From the NCBI GenBank assembly GCA_040386595.1, contig JAZKFE010000055.1, positions 16,969-80,968 of the forward strand: a stretch of DNA of 64,000 bases, written 5' to 3'. The notes beneath the pieces are model-generated. The model was not told where the DNA came from, did not search any database, and saw only the letters and a program-made list of their open reading frames with translations. Positions 26,741-36,072 of this stretch are shown in pieces; positions within the stretch are counted from its first letter, which is position 1; each line of letters begins with the position of its first letter. The stretch comes from JAKFVC01 sp040386595 (GTDB taxonomy: Bacteria > Planctomycetota > Planctomycetia > Planctomycetales > Planctomycetaceae). The position numbers and the translations under genes are program-made.

Positions 26741-27865
26741 TTATTTCAATGCGACGCTCAACTCGCGCAACAGCTTTTCAATATCCTGGGCCGTATTGTA
26801 ACCGTGAATGGCGACCCGGATTCGTCCGGCATGGGACATGACGTGGATGTTCTGGGCCCGCAGGTGTTGCTGAATTTGATCGGCCCGCGGATGGCGAAAC
26901 GCCAGGATTCCCGCGATGGAAGTCGTATCGACAGGTGTTAGCAGCTCGACCGGCAACTTGGCGAGTTCTTGCAGGCACATCTCGGTCAACGGTTGAGCTG
27001 CCGCATAAATCGCCGGCAAGCCCACACTGCGGATGTACTCCAACCCCGCACGAATGGCATAGACGGCTGGGTAGTTCGGCATCCCCACGGTGAACCCTGC
27101 CGCGCCGGGCAAGCTGACCGCTTGCTCGAAGCGTTGCGGTCCAAACGCGTCTTGCAAATTGAACCAGCCACCAGCCGGGACAATCCACTCGGCCGCCCGT
27201 TTCGACGGGATGCCGACCAATCCGCCGCCATGGCTGGCCAGGATCCATTTATGAGTGCTGCTGACAATCAAATCGACGTCGTCCAGCTCAAGCGGCACGC
27301 GTCCCAGAGCCTGGGTGACGTCCACCGAAATCAGGGCGGCGGAGTGTTTGCGAACGGCTGCAATGATCTCCGGCAGCGGGGCCTTGAACCCATTGAAGAA
27401 GCTCACCAAGGACGTTGTGACCAGACGTGTCTTGGGGCTCAGCAACGGGATCAGATCTTCGACGCGCAAGGCCCCCGCGCGACTTCGCCAGACCTTCACC
27501 GTGGCGGGGCAGCTGGGTTGCAGCCAGGGGGTGACACCGGCGGGGAAATCGAGGTCATTGATGACAATTTCGTCCCCGGCCTTCAGCTGCAACGCGGCTG
27601 CCGCCAGGTTGTAGGCTTCCGACGAGCACGAGCAAATGGTGACTTCGCCGGCCGTCAGTCCGTAGAACTCGGCGACCAGTTCCTTGGCCGCGTTCCACTG
27701 TGCCGCGTGTCGTTCGCGGCCGTCCATGCCCAGTTGTTTATCAGCAAAATACTGCTGGAGTGCTTGTCCGACGGCCAGCGGAGGCATCCCCTCGGCGGCC
27801 GAATTGAGATAGGTCATTCCAGACAGCGAAGGAAAGTCTTGACGTCGTACAGCTTCAGTCAGCAT
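26741..27865 (-). CDS. Class-V aminotransferase (PLP-dependent, cysteine desulfurase-like fold)
   Basis: The 374-aa protein is a fold-type I PLP enzyme of the class-V group. TYLNSAAEGMPP (18-29) is its N-terminal signature. D182 (ISVDVTQALG) pairs with the cofactor nitrogen and K206 (VSSTHKWILASHGGG) forms the Schiff base. The C-terminal domain contains FRHPRADQIQQHL and RVAIHGYN. It lacks the conserved cysteine loop of IscS/SufS, so it is more like isopenicillin N epimerase or selenocysteine-lyase relatives than a dedicated desulfurase. The start at 27865 is preferred over 27931 because the extension is Pro/Asn/Arg-rich and outside the family. The substrate is unknown. The neighbouring uup gene on the same strand starts 2 kb upstream, and they are not obviously an operon. 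Confidence 0.86.
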   Translation of the reverse strand: MLTEAVRRQDFPSLSGMTYLNSAAEGMPPLAVGQALQQYFADKQLGMDGRERHAAQWNAAKELVAEFYGLTAGEVTICSCSSEAYNLAAAALQLKAGDEIVINDLDFPAGVTPWLQPSCPATVKVWRSRAGALRVEDLIPLLSPKTRLVTTSLVSFFNGFKAPLPEIIAAVRKHSAALISVDVTQALGRVPLELDDVDLIVSSTHKWILASHGGGLVGIPSKRAAEWIVPAGGWFNLQDAFGPQRFEQAVSLPGAAGFTVGMPNYPAVYAIRAGLEYIRSVGLPAIYAAAQPLTEMCLQELAKLPVELLTPVDTTSIAGILAFRHPRADQIQQHLRAQNIHVMSHAGRIRVAIHGYNTAQDIEKLLRELSVALK

Positions 27866-28059
27866 GGTGCTTCTCTTTGGGGGATCTTCGGCGGGGCGAT
27901 TGTTCAAAAATCGGATTGAAAGCGAGGCCACCCGGATCGTAGCCCATCACCTCGGAAGCGACAATGAAACAAATGAAGATATCCCGATGGAAGCGGGGTT
28001 CACCGCACGACGCCGTGGATGTCCCCGGTTCCAAACCTCAATGCTGTTCCAGAATCCGT

Positions 28060-29937
28060 CTACGATTCCAGCTCTTCCCAGCGGGCGTACGCGGTCTGCA
28101 AACGCTGGTGAATCGACTCCAGGTCACTGGTCAGTCGAGCAATCTCTGGGCCCGGTTGTTGATAAAACGCCGGGTCGCCCATCTTCTGATGCAATCCGGC
28201 TTGTTCGGTTTCCAGCTGTTCAATCAGCTGGGGCAGCGTCTCGAGTTCGCGTTGATCTTTAAAGCTCAGTTTTTTTGCGCGTTCGGTTTTGGGACGAACT
28301 GGCTCCGCTTTCGCCGCTGCGGCTTGAGCCTGTGTGGTGGCCGTTTGCCGCTGGCGAACCCAGTCGTCATAGCCGCCCGCATAGTCCTTGACCTGTCCGT
28401 CACCCTCAAACACCAGGGTGCTGGTCACGACATTGTTCAAGAAGGCACGATCATGGCTGACGATCAGGAGGGTTCCCGGGTACTCCATCAGCAGTTCTTC
28501 GAGCAGCTCCAACGTTTCGGCGTCGAGGTCGTTGGTGGGTTCGTCGAGCACCAGAATATTGGACGGTTTGGTAAACAGTTTGGCGAGCAACAAACGATTT
28601 CGTTCCCCTCCCGACAGATACCGGACCAAGCTGCGAGCACGCTCGCCGGAGAACAGAAATTCCTGCAAATAACCCAGAATATGCCGCGAGCGACCGTTGA
28701 TCATGACGGTGTCGCCACCATCCGCCACGTTTTCAATGGCCGTCTTGTCCTCTTCCAGAACCGCTCGCAATTGGTCGAAATAGGCGACTTGCAGATTAGT
28801 GCCAATACGTATCGTTCCGGAGTCCGGGGTCAGTTCACCCAGCAGGATCCGCAACAAGGTGGTTTTGCCCGTGCCGTTCGGGCCGAGGATGCCCACTTTG
28901 TCACCCCGAAAGATGGTCGTGCTGACATCGCGCAGGATCGGCCGCAAACCGAAGTCGTGATTGATCCCGCGGGCATCAATTACCAGATTTCCCGAGCGTT
29001 CGGCCGCTTGCAGACTCAAGTTGACGTTGCCCGTTTGAGTCCGTCGCGCCGAGCGTTCTTCACGCAGTTTTTCCAGCGCCCGCACGCGTCCCTGGTTCCG
29101 CACGTTACGGGCCTTGATTCCCTTGCGAATCCAAACTTCTTCTTCGGCCAGCTTCTTGTCGAACAACGCTTCCTGCTGAGCTTCCGCTTCCAGAGCGGCC
29201 GTCTTGCGGGCGAGGAACGTGGCGTAGTCGCACGTCCAATCGAACAGCCGGGCGCGTTCGACTTCGACAATGCGCGTGGCCAGGCGTTGCAGGAACATGC
29301 GATCGTGCGTGATGAAAACCAGGGTGATCGATTCCCGGAGCAGAAAATCTTCCAGCCAGCCGATCGATTCGACATCCAGATGGTTCGTGGGTTCGTCGAG
29401 CAACAGGACTTCAGGTTGCGAGGCCAAGGCCCGCGCCAGCAGGACGCGACGCTTCATCCCCGAAGACAGGCTTTCGAAGCGGGCTTCGGGATTGAGTCCC
29501 ATCCGCTCGATCACGGTTTCGATCTGTTGCTGGATTTTCCAGCCAGATTCCGAATCCACCAAGTGCTGCAACCGATCGAGCTCAGCATGTTGTTCGGGAG
29601 TTTCGCCGTGCTGCAATTGTTGGGTCAGGGCGTGGATGCGAGCGACCAGCCGTCCCTGCTCACCCAGTCCGTCGGCGACCTCGTCGAAGACTGTGTGTTC
29701 TTCACCCGCAGGGACTTCCTGTGCCAGTCGAGCGATCCGCAGATTCGGACCTTGTTCTACTTCACCGGCGTCGGGTTTGAGCTCTCCGTGAATCAACTTC
29801 ATCAACGTCGACTTGCCCGCACCGTTGCGACCCATCAAGCCGATTCGCTCGCCGGGGGTAATTTGCAGGCTGATATCCTCCAGGATATTCGCGCCGCCGT
29901 AACTGAAACTGATATTCCGCAACTGCAGCCATGCCAT
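28060..29937 (-). CDS. uup: ABC-F family ATPase Uup
   Basis: The 625-aa soluble protein has two ABC ATPase domains, Walker A motifs GRNGAGKST and GPNGTGKTT, and signature/Walker B regions LSSGMKRRVLLARAL...LLLDEPTNHLD and LSGGERNRLLLAKLF...LVLDEPTNDLD. There are no transmembrane segments. The linker (KKLAEEEVWIRKGIKARNVRNQGR) and the C-terminal coiled coil (KLSFKDQRELETLPQLIEQL to the end) match Uup, which acts on ribosomes and branched DNA intermediates. The start MAWLQLRNISFSYGG at 29937 agrees with the family; the frame to 30015 is an extension. A 749-codon antisense frame covering it is a shadow. Confidence 0.93.
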   Translation of the reverse strand: MAWLQLRNISFSYGGANILEDISLQITPGERIGLMGRNGAGKSTLMKLIHGELKPDAGEVEQGPNLRIARLAQEVPAGEEHTVFDEVADGLGEQGRLVARIHALTQQLQHGETPEQHAELDRLQHLVDSESGWKIQQQIETVIERMGLNPEARFESLSSGMKRRVLLARALASQPEVLLLDEPTNHLDVESIGWLEDFLLRESITLVFITHDRMFLQRLATRIVEVERARLFDWTCDYATFLARKTAALEAEAQQEALFDKKLAEEEVWIRKGIKARNVRNQGRVRALEKLREERSARRTQTGNVNLSLQAAERSGNLVIDARGINHDFGLRPILRDVSTTIFRGDKVGILGPNGTGKTTLLRILLGELTPDSGTIRIGTNLQVAYFDQLRAVLEEDKTAIENVADGGDTVMINGRSRHILGYLQEFLFSGERARSLVRYLSGGERNRLLLAKLFTKPSNILVLDEPTNDLDAETLELLEELLMEYPGTLLIVSHDRAFLNNVVTSTLVFEGDGQVKDYAGGYDDWVRQRQTATTQAQAAAAKAEPVRPKTERAKKLSFKDQRELETLPQLIEQLETEQAGLHQKMGDPAFYQQPGPEIARLTSDLESIHQRLQTAYARWEELES

Positions 29938-30277
29938 ACCAACAACCTCAATACCGTTTCGTTCGCCGTAAACATCGCTGATTGCCGCCGTCAGGATGAG
30001 GCTCCTCGGACACAATCACGATCTCGCACCAGACCCCGTTTCCCGGATCTGCATTGCTCAATCTGGCATCATAGAAGGTTCAGGGTAACCGGTGATAGCC
30101 TCGGCGGCAGGCCAATGACAGATTGGCTGCAGCGGTCTATAATTGTCGGCTTGCCAATAGCGCCTCTGGCTGTGAAAACAGCCCGAGCGATGTCACGGGG
30201 AGGCGGGGGTTGATGCGACGGCGCCGCGGTCTGCATCGATTTGCTCGTCTGCTATTCAATCAAGGACTCCATCTGCT
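29938..30277. other. Intergenic divergent promoter region
   Basis: This region lies between the divergent uup and DUF3050 genes. It should contain both promoters. No RNA or gene is recognised. Confidence 0.4.
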
Positions 30278-31051
30278 GTGAACTTGGATCAGCTTCGTAC
30301 TACCATTCAACCGTTTCGCCAGGCTTTGTTGGATCACCCCCTCTACGGCGATTTGAAAGCCCCCGCCGCCTTGCGGACGTTCATGCAGTACCACGTGTTT
30401 GCGGTGTGGGACTTTATGTCGTTGTTGAAAGGCTTGCAGCAGCGGTTGTGTTGCGTGTCGGTCCCTTGGGTTCCCCCCAGCCAGCCCTCGGGCGGCCGGT
30501 TGATCAACGAAATCGTCCTGGGCGAGGAAACGGACTCGGATGGTGCCGGAGGGTATTGCAGTCACTTCGAATTGTACCGCCGGTCGATGATTCGTTTCGG
30601 AGCCTCGACCGCTCAGATTGACCGTTTCGTGCAGCAATTGCAGGGCGGTGCCAGTGTTTCGGAAGCCTTGCAATCGACCGCCGCCGCTCTCGCGATCCAG
30701 CAGTTCGTCAAGCATACGTTCCAGACACTCGACGGCGGAGACGTGTGCCAGATTGCGTCGGCATTCACGTTTGGGCGGGAAGATCTGCTGCCCGGCGTCT
30801 TTCAATGCATCGTGGATGAACTCAATGAGCATGTGGACGGCGGCCTGAGCGATTTTCAGTTTTATCTCAAGCGGCATGTCGAATTGGACGGTGAGGAACA
30901 CGGTCCGTTGGCGGCTCAGTTGATGACCAATTTATGTGGAGACTCGGCCACCAACTGGCAGAACGCGATCGACGCGGCCGTGGCGTCACTCACCGCGAGA
31001 CTCGCCTTCTGGGACGGAATTCACGCCGCGATTCAGCAGGGGGATGTTTGA
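30278..31051 (+). CDS. DUF3050 family protein
   Basis: The 257-aa soluble protein fits DUF3050, a heme-oxygenase-like all-helical family. It begins DQLRTTIQPFRQALLDHPLY and contains FMQYHVFAVWDFMSLLKGLQ, NEIVLGEETD, HFELYRRSM and FYLKRHVELDGEEHGP. Repeated His/Glu residues (E in NEIVLGEE, H in SHFELY, H/E in RHVELDGEEHGP) are consistent with a di-metal site like those of heme-oxygenase-like diiron oxidases, which is inference. The start is GTG at 30278. A family-1 hairpin begins 20 bp past the stop. The reaction is unknown. Confidence 0.85.
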   Translation: MNLDQLRTTIQPFRQALLDHPLYGDLKAPAALRTFMQYHVFAVWDFMSLLKGLQQRLCCVSVPWVPPSQPSGGRLINEIVLGEETDSDGAGGYCSHFELYRRSMIRFGASTAQIDRFVQQLQGGASVSEALQSTAAALAIQQFVKHTFQTLDGGDVCQIASAFTFGREDLLPGVFQCIVDELNEHVDGGLSDFQFYLKRHVELDGEEHGPLAAQLMTNLCGDSATNWQNAIDAAVASLTARLAFWDGIHAAIQQGDV

Positions 31052-31070
31052 TTGACGTCATCGCGCTGTC

Positions 31071-31140
31071 GGGAGGGTGAGGCTNNNNNNNNNNATGGTT
31101 CCCGGTAGACTTCGCGGTTCGGCAGGAGCCTCACCCTCCC
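31071..31140. repeat. Long hairpin repeat, GGGAGGGTGAGGC family (copy 3), interrupted by N gap
   Basis: GGGAGGGTGAGGCT (31071-31084) is followed by 10 N, then the mirror arm ending GAGCCTCACCCTCCC at 31140. The gap falls in the arm or loop, so the missing part is predictable from the other two copies. It lies 20 bp downstream of the DUF3050 stop. Confidence 0.85.
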
Positions 31141-31268
31141 ATGGGCCTTGATGACGGTTTTAGCTCGGCCGATTTGCGTTCCCTCCCTCATATTCTCGCG
31201 TGCAGTCTCCGAGTAAGATGCGTCGAACCTGAGTTTTCGAGGTCTCGTCGGAGAAGGGCAGCGCTGCA

Positions 31269-33461
31269 ATGTCAGAACCAGACCTTGATGCATCCACGGT
31301 GGCCCCACGACACGGCGGCCTGCGAATCACGGACGATACGCCCGGGACCGTCTTGCGACTGACTTGGATCGGACCGGCTCCCTGGCGCTGGATCCGGCTG
31401 GCGGTGCCGTTCCTGTTGCTGGCGTTTATCCTCTGGACGTCGGGGGACGATGGTGTCTGGCACGCTGCGTGGAAGCAAATCAATGCCCCCGGGCCACGCG
31501 ATCTCGGCCAGGATTTGTTGTTAGGAGGCATGGGCTGTCTGGCGGCCTACCTGTTGTGGCTGTGTGGTCGTTTGCTGGGACAGGGCCTGGGGTTCTGGGA
31601 TGAAATTGCGTTCGATGCAAACGAACAATTTTTTACGGCCCACCGTCGCGGCTACCTGATCTGGGGCCGGCGGAAGCTCGACATCCCGTTCGGTCAGATC
31701 AATCTGGTTTCCTTAGAAGCTGGCCAGGAAGGCCGCGGACCATTATTGCATTCCCTGTCGCTGCGTTACCGTTTTCGGCAGGAAAAACACCGCTATTTTG
31801 ATGCGAAATTTACCGTTCGGGGACAAGACACCCGCAGCGACGCTTGCGAGCTACTCCTGGCCATCGGCCGGATTCTGTTGGCTCGCGGATATCTTGTGCA
31901 GGAAGATTCGCCGCGGCGGGCCATCTGGCAACTTGCGCTGCGGATAACGGCCAACCCCACCGAATCAACTGCAGTTGATGATCCCGAGGAGATTGGCCCC
32001 GACGAGGACTTGGAAGCCGACGTTGAAGATTCTGCCGAGGATCTCGAATTGCCCGATGAGGATGTCGTCCTGCCAATCTCGGAGCAGCCTGATCTGGACC
32101 GTCGGACGGAAAGTCAGGGAGTGCGGCAGCTGCCGCCGGTGAATCAGCAACTGGCCGCACGAGTCGACATTGCCGCGGTGAATGAAAAGGTATTGTTCAC
32201 TAAAATTGAGGATTGGATCCCCGGCGAACGTGTCCGGTTTGTTCGCGGGCAGGCTCCGGTGGGCGTGTTTATTACCGCGGCGGTCTTTGGGACGCTGGTT
32301 GCAGGGGGCATTGGTGGCTGGCCGGTCTATGGGGTTCTCGACTCGATGATTGGGCCACATATTCTCTGGTGGCCTGGCGTGCTGGTCATTTCCGGCCTCA
32401 TTGGGGCTTGTGGCCTGGGATTCATCGCCTGGAATCAACTGCAAGAGAAGTCCGTAGAGTTCGATTGGCGAAACCGGCAGATCCTGTTTCAGTTGGGGAG
32501 TGAACTTCAAGAACTCTCGTTTGATGCGATTCGCGGGGTCATGCTTTCCGGCACCACACGCACGGAATACACCGGCGAGGATAACTCTCGTAAGATCTCT
32601 AAGATCGAGTACGGCTGCCGACTCGATCTAATATTAGCTGAACGCGACTTGCCCCTGATTGCGACCGAAGGCTGGGAAGCGGATGAGTCCACCGCAAGAA
32701 ATATTTTGCAGCCACTCGGGAATTCGCTCGCCCAGTCTTTGGGGCTCAAATGCGAGTGGGAGCGGACCCGAACTCCCGACGCGGCCAGCTTGTGGCGAGC
32801 GTTGTCATTGTCGTCGCTGCAGCAAGTCGTTCTGGTCGGGTTGGTTGTCATCGGTATCGCTGGAATTGGTCGCGGTGTATGGCAGCAGCGGACTCAGCAG
32901 GCGGCCGGGCAAACGGTGCGACAAGCGGGGGGAGAAGTTACCTGGATGGACGGGTTTAGTCTTCGCGACAAGACCGTCTACCGGGACTATTGGAACATTG
33001 AATTCAAGGCCGACCCGGCAATTGACGAGCATCTCACGCACGTCCACGGTGAGTTGCTGAAGCTGCCCGAGTATGGCCTGCGTGTCATCGATAGTCCTCT
33101 GACCGATCAGGGGTTGCAGCAACTCGAGCACCAGACGGGCTTGCGAGTTCTGGATATTTCCCATGCCCAAATCACAGATGCTGGACTGCCCGCCATTGGG
33201 ACTTGCTCAGAACTGGTCTATCTGAATTTGTTCGGCACAACAGTGACCGATGCGGGCCTTAAGGACTTGGCTCCGCTGCAAAAACTGCGATTCCTGTATC
33301 TCGGCGGGACGCGGATCAGCGATGCAGGGCTAGAGACGCTGCGTCAGTGCAAGGGGCTGGAATACATCCACCTGACCACCTCGGCCGTGACACCCGCAGG
33401 AGCGGCGAAGCTCCGCAATCAGTTGCCTTGGGTGCAGGTTGATTTTGAAGTGTTTCATTAG
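31269..33461 (+). CDS. Membrane protein with C-terminal leucine-rich repeats
   Basis: The 730-aa protein has hydrophobic segments near residues 36-54, 77-99, 333-360, 370-398 and 522-540. An acidic Glu/Asp-rich linker lies around 238-270 (PEEIGPDEDLEADVEDS). The C-terminal ~110 residues are planctomycete-type LRRs (GLRVLDISHAQITDAGLPAI, ELVYLNLFGTTVTDAGLKDL, LRFLYLGGTRISDAGL). No catalytic motif is seen. Two segments (EIAFDANEQFFTAHRRGYL and VEFDWRNRQILFQLG) look like repeated small beta-modules on the cytoplasmic face. Function is unknown; a surface or envelope scaffold role is possible. The AGAAGGGCAG element before ATG 31269 is a fair ribosome-binding site. Confidence 0.72.
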   Translation: MSEPDLDASTVAPRHGGLRITDDTPGTVLRLTWIGPAPWRWIRLAVPFLLLAFILWTSGDDGVWHAAWKQINAPGPRDLGQDLLLGGMGCLAAYLLWLCGRLLGQGLGFWDEIAFDANEQFFTAHRRGYLIWGRRKLDIPFGQINLVSLEAGQEGRGPLLHSLSLRYRFRQEKHRYFDAKFTVRGQDTRSDACELLLAIGRILLARGYLVQEDSPRRAIWQLALRITANPTESTAVDDPEEIGPDEDLEADVEDSAEDLELPDEDVVLPISEQPDLDRRTESQGVRQLPPVNQQLAARVDIAAVNEKVLFTKIEDWIPGERVRFVRGQAPVGVFITAAVFGTLVAGGIGGWPVYGVLDSMIGPHILWWPGVLVISGLIGACGLGFIAWNQLQEKSVEFDWRNRQILFQLGSELQELSFDAIRGVMLSGTTRTEYTGEDNSRKISKIEYGCRLDLILAERDLPLIATEGWEADESTARNILQPLGNSLAQSLGLKCEWERTRTPDAASLWRALSLSSLQQVVLVGLVVIGIAGIGRGVWQQRTQQAAGQTVRQAGGEVTWMDGFSLRDKTVYRDYWNIEFKADPAIDEHLTHVHGELLKLPEYGLRVIDSPLTDQGLQQLEHQTGLRVLDISHAQITDAGLPAIGTCSELVYLNLFGTTVTDAGLKDLAPLQKLRFLYLGGTRISDAGLETLRQCKGLEYIHLTTSAVTPAGAAKLRNQLPWVQVDFEVFH

Positions 33462-33525
33462 CCGCGAGTGAACTTCTGTCTTCGAAGTCAAACCGAAACG
33501 ACTACCGGCATTAAGCCAAAAACGT

Positions 33526-33556
33526 CCATAGCCTGACTTGGAAAGTCAGGCTATGG
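33526..33556. terminator. Perfect-stem hairpin between convergent genes
   Basis: CCATAGCCTGACT, a 5-nt loop and the complement AGTCAGGCTATGG form a 13-bp stem between the LRR membrane gene stop (33461) and the iorB stop (33584). A short T-containing run (ATTTGTC) follows on the plus strand. It is a plausible bidirectional terminator, but a repeat element cannot be excluded. Confidence 0.55.
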
Positions 33557-33583
33557 ATTTGTCATTGCGAGTATCTGTGATGC

Positions 33584-34285
33584 TTACCCAACGCCGTTGG
33601 CAGTGGTGCCGACGGCTTGCTCTGCAACGCGGTGTTTCGCGTGGCTGGGACGCGATGTGGGGCGAGGAGCAGCCGCCGACTGGCGTGCTGGCACGGGCGT
33701 CATGTGCGCTGTGGCGACGCGTCGGCCGGCGGAGAACATCTCACGGTTCACATCGAGTGAACGCTTCGAGAGCAGGTTTTCCAACGCTTCTTGCCAGGCA
33801 CCGGCGTCGATGCTTAGTCGCGCTGAAAGCACTCCCAGCATGAAGAAATTCAGGCTGCGAGGGCATTCCGCTTGGTGTGTCAGAGCGGTTCCTTCGAACC
33901 ATTCGATACGTTTGTCGTTGACGCAGGATGGGGTGTTGGCTTCAGCGGGAGTTAGGGCTCCCGGCTTGCTCCACAATCGATTCATCAGGGCGACACCGTC
34001 GGCCTGCAGGAACGGCAGGTGCTTCAGACCTTCGTAGCCTTCAAAGCTCAGGATCGTGCTGACGCCGCCATGACCGCGCAGGGGGGAGTACAAGTCGCGA
34101 CCGATCCGCACCTGGCACGAGACGCTACCGAAGCGTCGGCTCAGGCCGTGAATTTCGCTCTTCTTGACGTTCAAACCCGCCAAGAGTGCGGCTTCGGCCA
34201 GAGTATCTCCGGCCAGCACAACACCTTGGCCCCCCATTCCGGCGATCAATACGGTAAGGGGGTAATTGGTAGCGGCATCTTCCAT
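33584..34285 (-). CDS. iorB: Indolepyruvate oxidoreductase subunit beta-like protein
   Basis: The 233-aa protein is the gamma-domain (2-oxoacid:acceptor oxidoreductase) subunit. Its start is typical (LIAGMGGQGVVLAGDTLAEAAL), followed by KKSEIHGLSRRFGSVSCQVRIG and a C-terminal tail rich in Pro/Ser. With IorA it would catalyse ferredoxin-dependent oxidation of aryl 2-oxoacids such as indolepyruvate to the acyl-CoA. The ATG at 34285 lies inside the iorA reading frame (40-bp overlap) with GGAGA 9 bases upstream, so translation is coupled. The frame extending to 34375 is within iorA and is not preferred. The substrate cannot be confirmed. Confidence 0.86.
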   Translation of the reverse strand: MEDAATNYPLTVLIAGMGGQGVVLAGDTLAEAALLAGLNVKKSEIHGLSRRFGSVSCQVRIGRDLYSPLRGHGGVSTILSFEGYEGLKHLPFLQADGVALMNRLWSKPGALTPAEANTPSCVNDKRIEWFEGTALTHQAECPRSLNFFMLGVLSARLSIDAGAWQEALENLLSKRSLDVNREMFSAGRRVATAHMTPVPARQSAAAPRPTSRPSHAKHRVAEQAVGTTANGVG

Positions 34286-36072
34286 TGACGAATCTCCACG
34301 AGTTCGGGTGCGACCGCTTGTGGGGCTAGTGCCTCCTCGGGGCACATTTGCACACAAAGCGTACAGCCAACACACAGGTCCAAATTGATTTTGGGAGCGA
34401 TCTTGCCGCCCAAATCCTGTCGTTCAATGGCAACGCAACCCACCTTGAAGCAATCACCGCAACCGGTACATGCTTCTGCTTTCAAATGGGCTTGTTGCAC
34501 GAGAGTCTTCGGCTTCAACAGCAGGCAGGGGGCCCGGCTGATGACGACGGATGGTCCCGGGTGAGCGAGGGCTTCACGCAGGATCGACTCGGTCTGCTCC
34601 AGGTCGTATGGATTGGCGATGCGGATCCATTCGACCCCGATCGCTTCCACCAGCTTTTCGATATTCACGCCAGGGCCAGCCAGTCCCTTGGCAGTCGTGC
34701 CATTGCCCGGGTGCCCTTGCAGGCCCGTCATGGCGGTCGTCGAGTTATCCATAATCAGGACGGTGCAGTGTCCCTGGTTGTACACTAAGTCCATCAGTGA
34801 CGTGATGCCCGAATGGAGCAGCGTCCCGTCTCCGATAATTGCCAGGATCTTACCGTGCGATTCCTCGCCCAGTGCTTTCTCCATGCCTAACGCGGTGCCA
34901 ATGCTGGCACCCATGCAGACGACGCTGTCGATGGCATTCCACGGCTCCAGAGCCCCCAGCGTATAACAGCCGATGTCTCCGGTGACGCGGACACCCAAAC
35001 GGGCAATCGCCGTGTAGACTCCCAGGTATTGGCAGCCGGCACAGATTCGCGGGGCTCGCGCGGCGATCGTTGTATCGCCCTTTTCCTGCGGCTGCGGCGA
35101 CAGACGCTCGACGCTGTGCAGGATACGTTCGGGAGTGAGTTCGCCGACGCGGGGAATCCACTCCTTGCCATGTACCTTAATGCCCAGTGCCTTGATCTGA
35201 TCTTCGAGGAACGGGTCGAGTTCTTCGATGACGAGAATGCGTTCGACTTCTGAGGCGAACTGTCGAATGAGTTCCGTCGGCAGTGGGAATGTCTGAGCCA
35301 GCTTCAGCACGGAGGCATTCGGGAAGGCTTCTCGCGAATAGCAGTAAGGTACGCCCGACGTGATGATACCTAGGGATCGGTCGCGTAGTTCAATGCGATT
35401 GAACGGTGAGTCTTCGTTGAACTCGGCCAGCGCTTCCAGGCGGTTTTCGATGACCGCGTGGCGTTGAATTGCTTGTCGCGGCAACAGCACGAATTTGTCG
35501 AAATCGCGAACAAAACCGGTGGCGCGAGCACGTTCGGTCGGAGCCGGGCCGATCTCGACCACGGTTTTAGAGTGACATAGCCGCGTCGTCATGCGGAGTA
35601 ACACTGGTGTGTCAAACCGTTCACTCATTTCGAATGCGTGCTTAATCAGTTCGTACGCTTCCTGGCTGTCGGAAGGTTCGAGCATCGGCAGCTTGGCGGC
35701 CCGCGCATAGTGCCGGCTGTCTTGTTCGTTTTGCGAGCTGTTGGCGGAAGGATCATCGCCGACCACGACCACCAGTCCGCCGTTGATGCCCGTGTAGACC
35801 GACGAAAACAGCGGGTCCGCCGCCACGTTCAGGCCCACGTGCTTCATCGACACCATCGAGCGGGCGCCGGCGAATGCGGCTCCCAGCGCGACTTCATAGG
35901 CCACCTTTTCGTTGGTGGACCACATGGCCTGCACGGAGCTGTAGGTGGAAAGCGTCTCCAGGATCTCGGTGCAGGGCGTGCCGGGATAGCTGGTAGCAAT
36001 CATGACGCCAGCTTCCATGGCGCCACGAGCAACCGCTTGATTTCCAGAAAGTAGTAGTCGCGAACGCGACAT
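34246..36072 (-). CDS. iorA: Indolepyruvate oxidoreductase subunit alpha-like protein
   Basis: The 608-aa protein contains the fused pyrimidine-binding and TPP-binding domains of 2-oxoacid:ferredoxin oxidoreductases. The TPP site shows GDGTLLHSGITSLMD and MDNSTTAMTGLQGHPG. Two 4Fe-4S ferredoxin motifs at the C-terminus carry the electrons (CTGCGDCFKVGC and CVGCTLCVQMCPEEAL). The N-terminus reads LLSGNQAVARGAMEAGVMIATSYPGTPCTEI, close to IorA. Its ATG overlaps the stop of the fabD-like gene by one base (TAATG) and its end overlaps iorB by 40 bp, a tight three-gene operon. An aryl or branched 2-oxoacid substrate is expected. Confidence 0.92.
   Translation of the reverse strand: MSRSRLLLSGNQAVARGAMEAGVMIATSYPGTPCTEILETLSTYSSVQAMWSTNEKVAYEVALGAAFAGARSMVSMKHVGLNVAADPLFSSVYTGINGGLVVVVGDDPSANSSQNEQDSRHYARAAKLPMLEPSDSQEAYELIKHAFEMSERFDTPVLLRMTTRLCHSKTVVEIGPAPTERARATGFVRDFDKFVLLPRQAIQRHAVIENRLEALAEFNEDSPFNRIELRDRSLGIITSGVPYCYSREAFPNASVLKLAQTFPLPTELIRQFASEVERILVIEELDPFLEDQIKALGIKVHGKEWIPRVGELTPERILHSVERLSPQPQEKGDTTIAARAPRICAGCQYLGVYTAIARLGVRVTGDIGCYTLGALEPWNAIDSVVCMGASIGTALGMEKALGEESHGKILAIIGDGTLLHSGITSLMDLVYNQGHCTVLIMDNSTTAMTGLQGHPGNGTTAKGLAGPGVNIEKLVEAIGVEWIRIANPYDLEQTESILREALAHPGPSVVISRAPCLLLKPKTLVQQAHLKAEACTGCGDCFKVGCVAIERQDLGGKIAPKINLDLCVGCTLCVQMCPEEALAPQAVAPELVEIRQWKMPLPITPLPY

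Noticed and set aside
27865..27931. Upstream start for the class-V aminotransferase
   Set aside because: The extension is Pro/Arg-rich and lies outside the family's N-terminus; the later ATG begins the conserved region.
27964..30213. 749-codon plus-strand frame
   Set aside because: It lies opposite Uup, which has complete Walker motifs. The frame has no family features.
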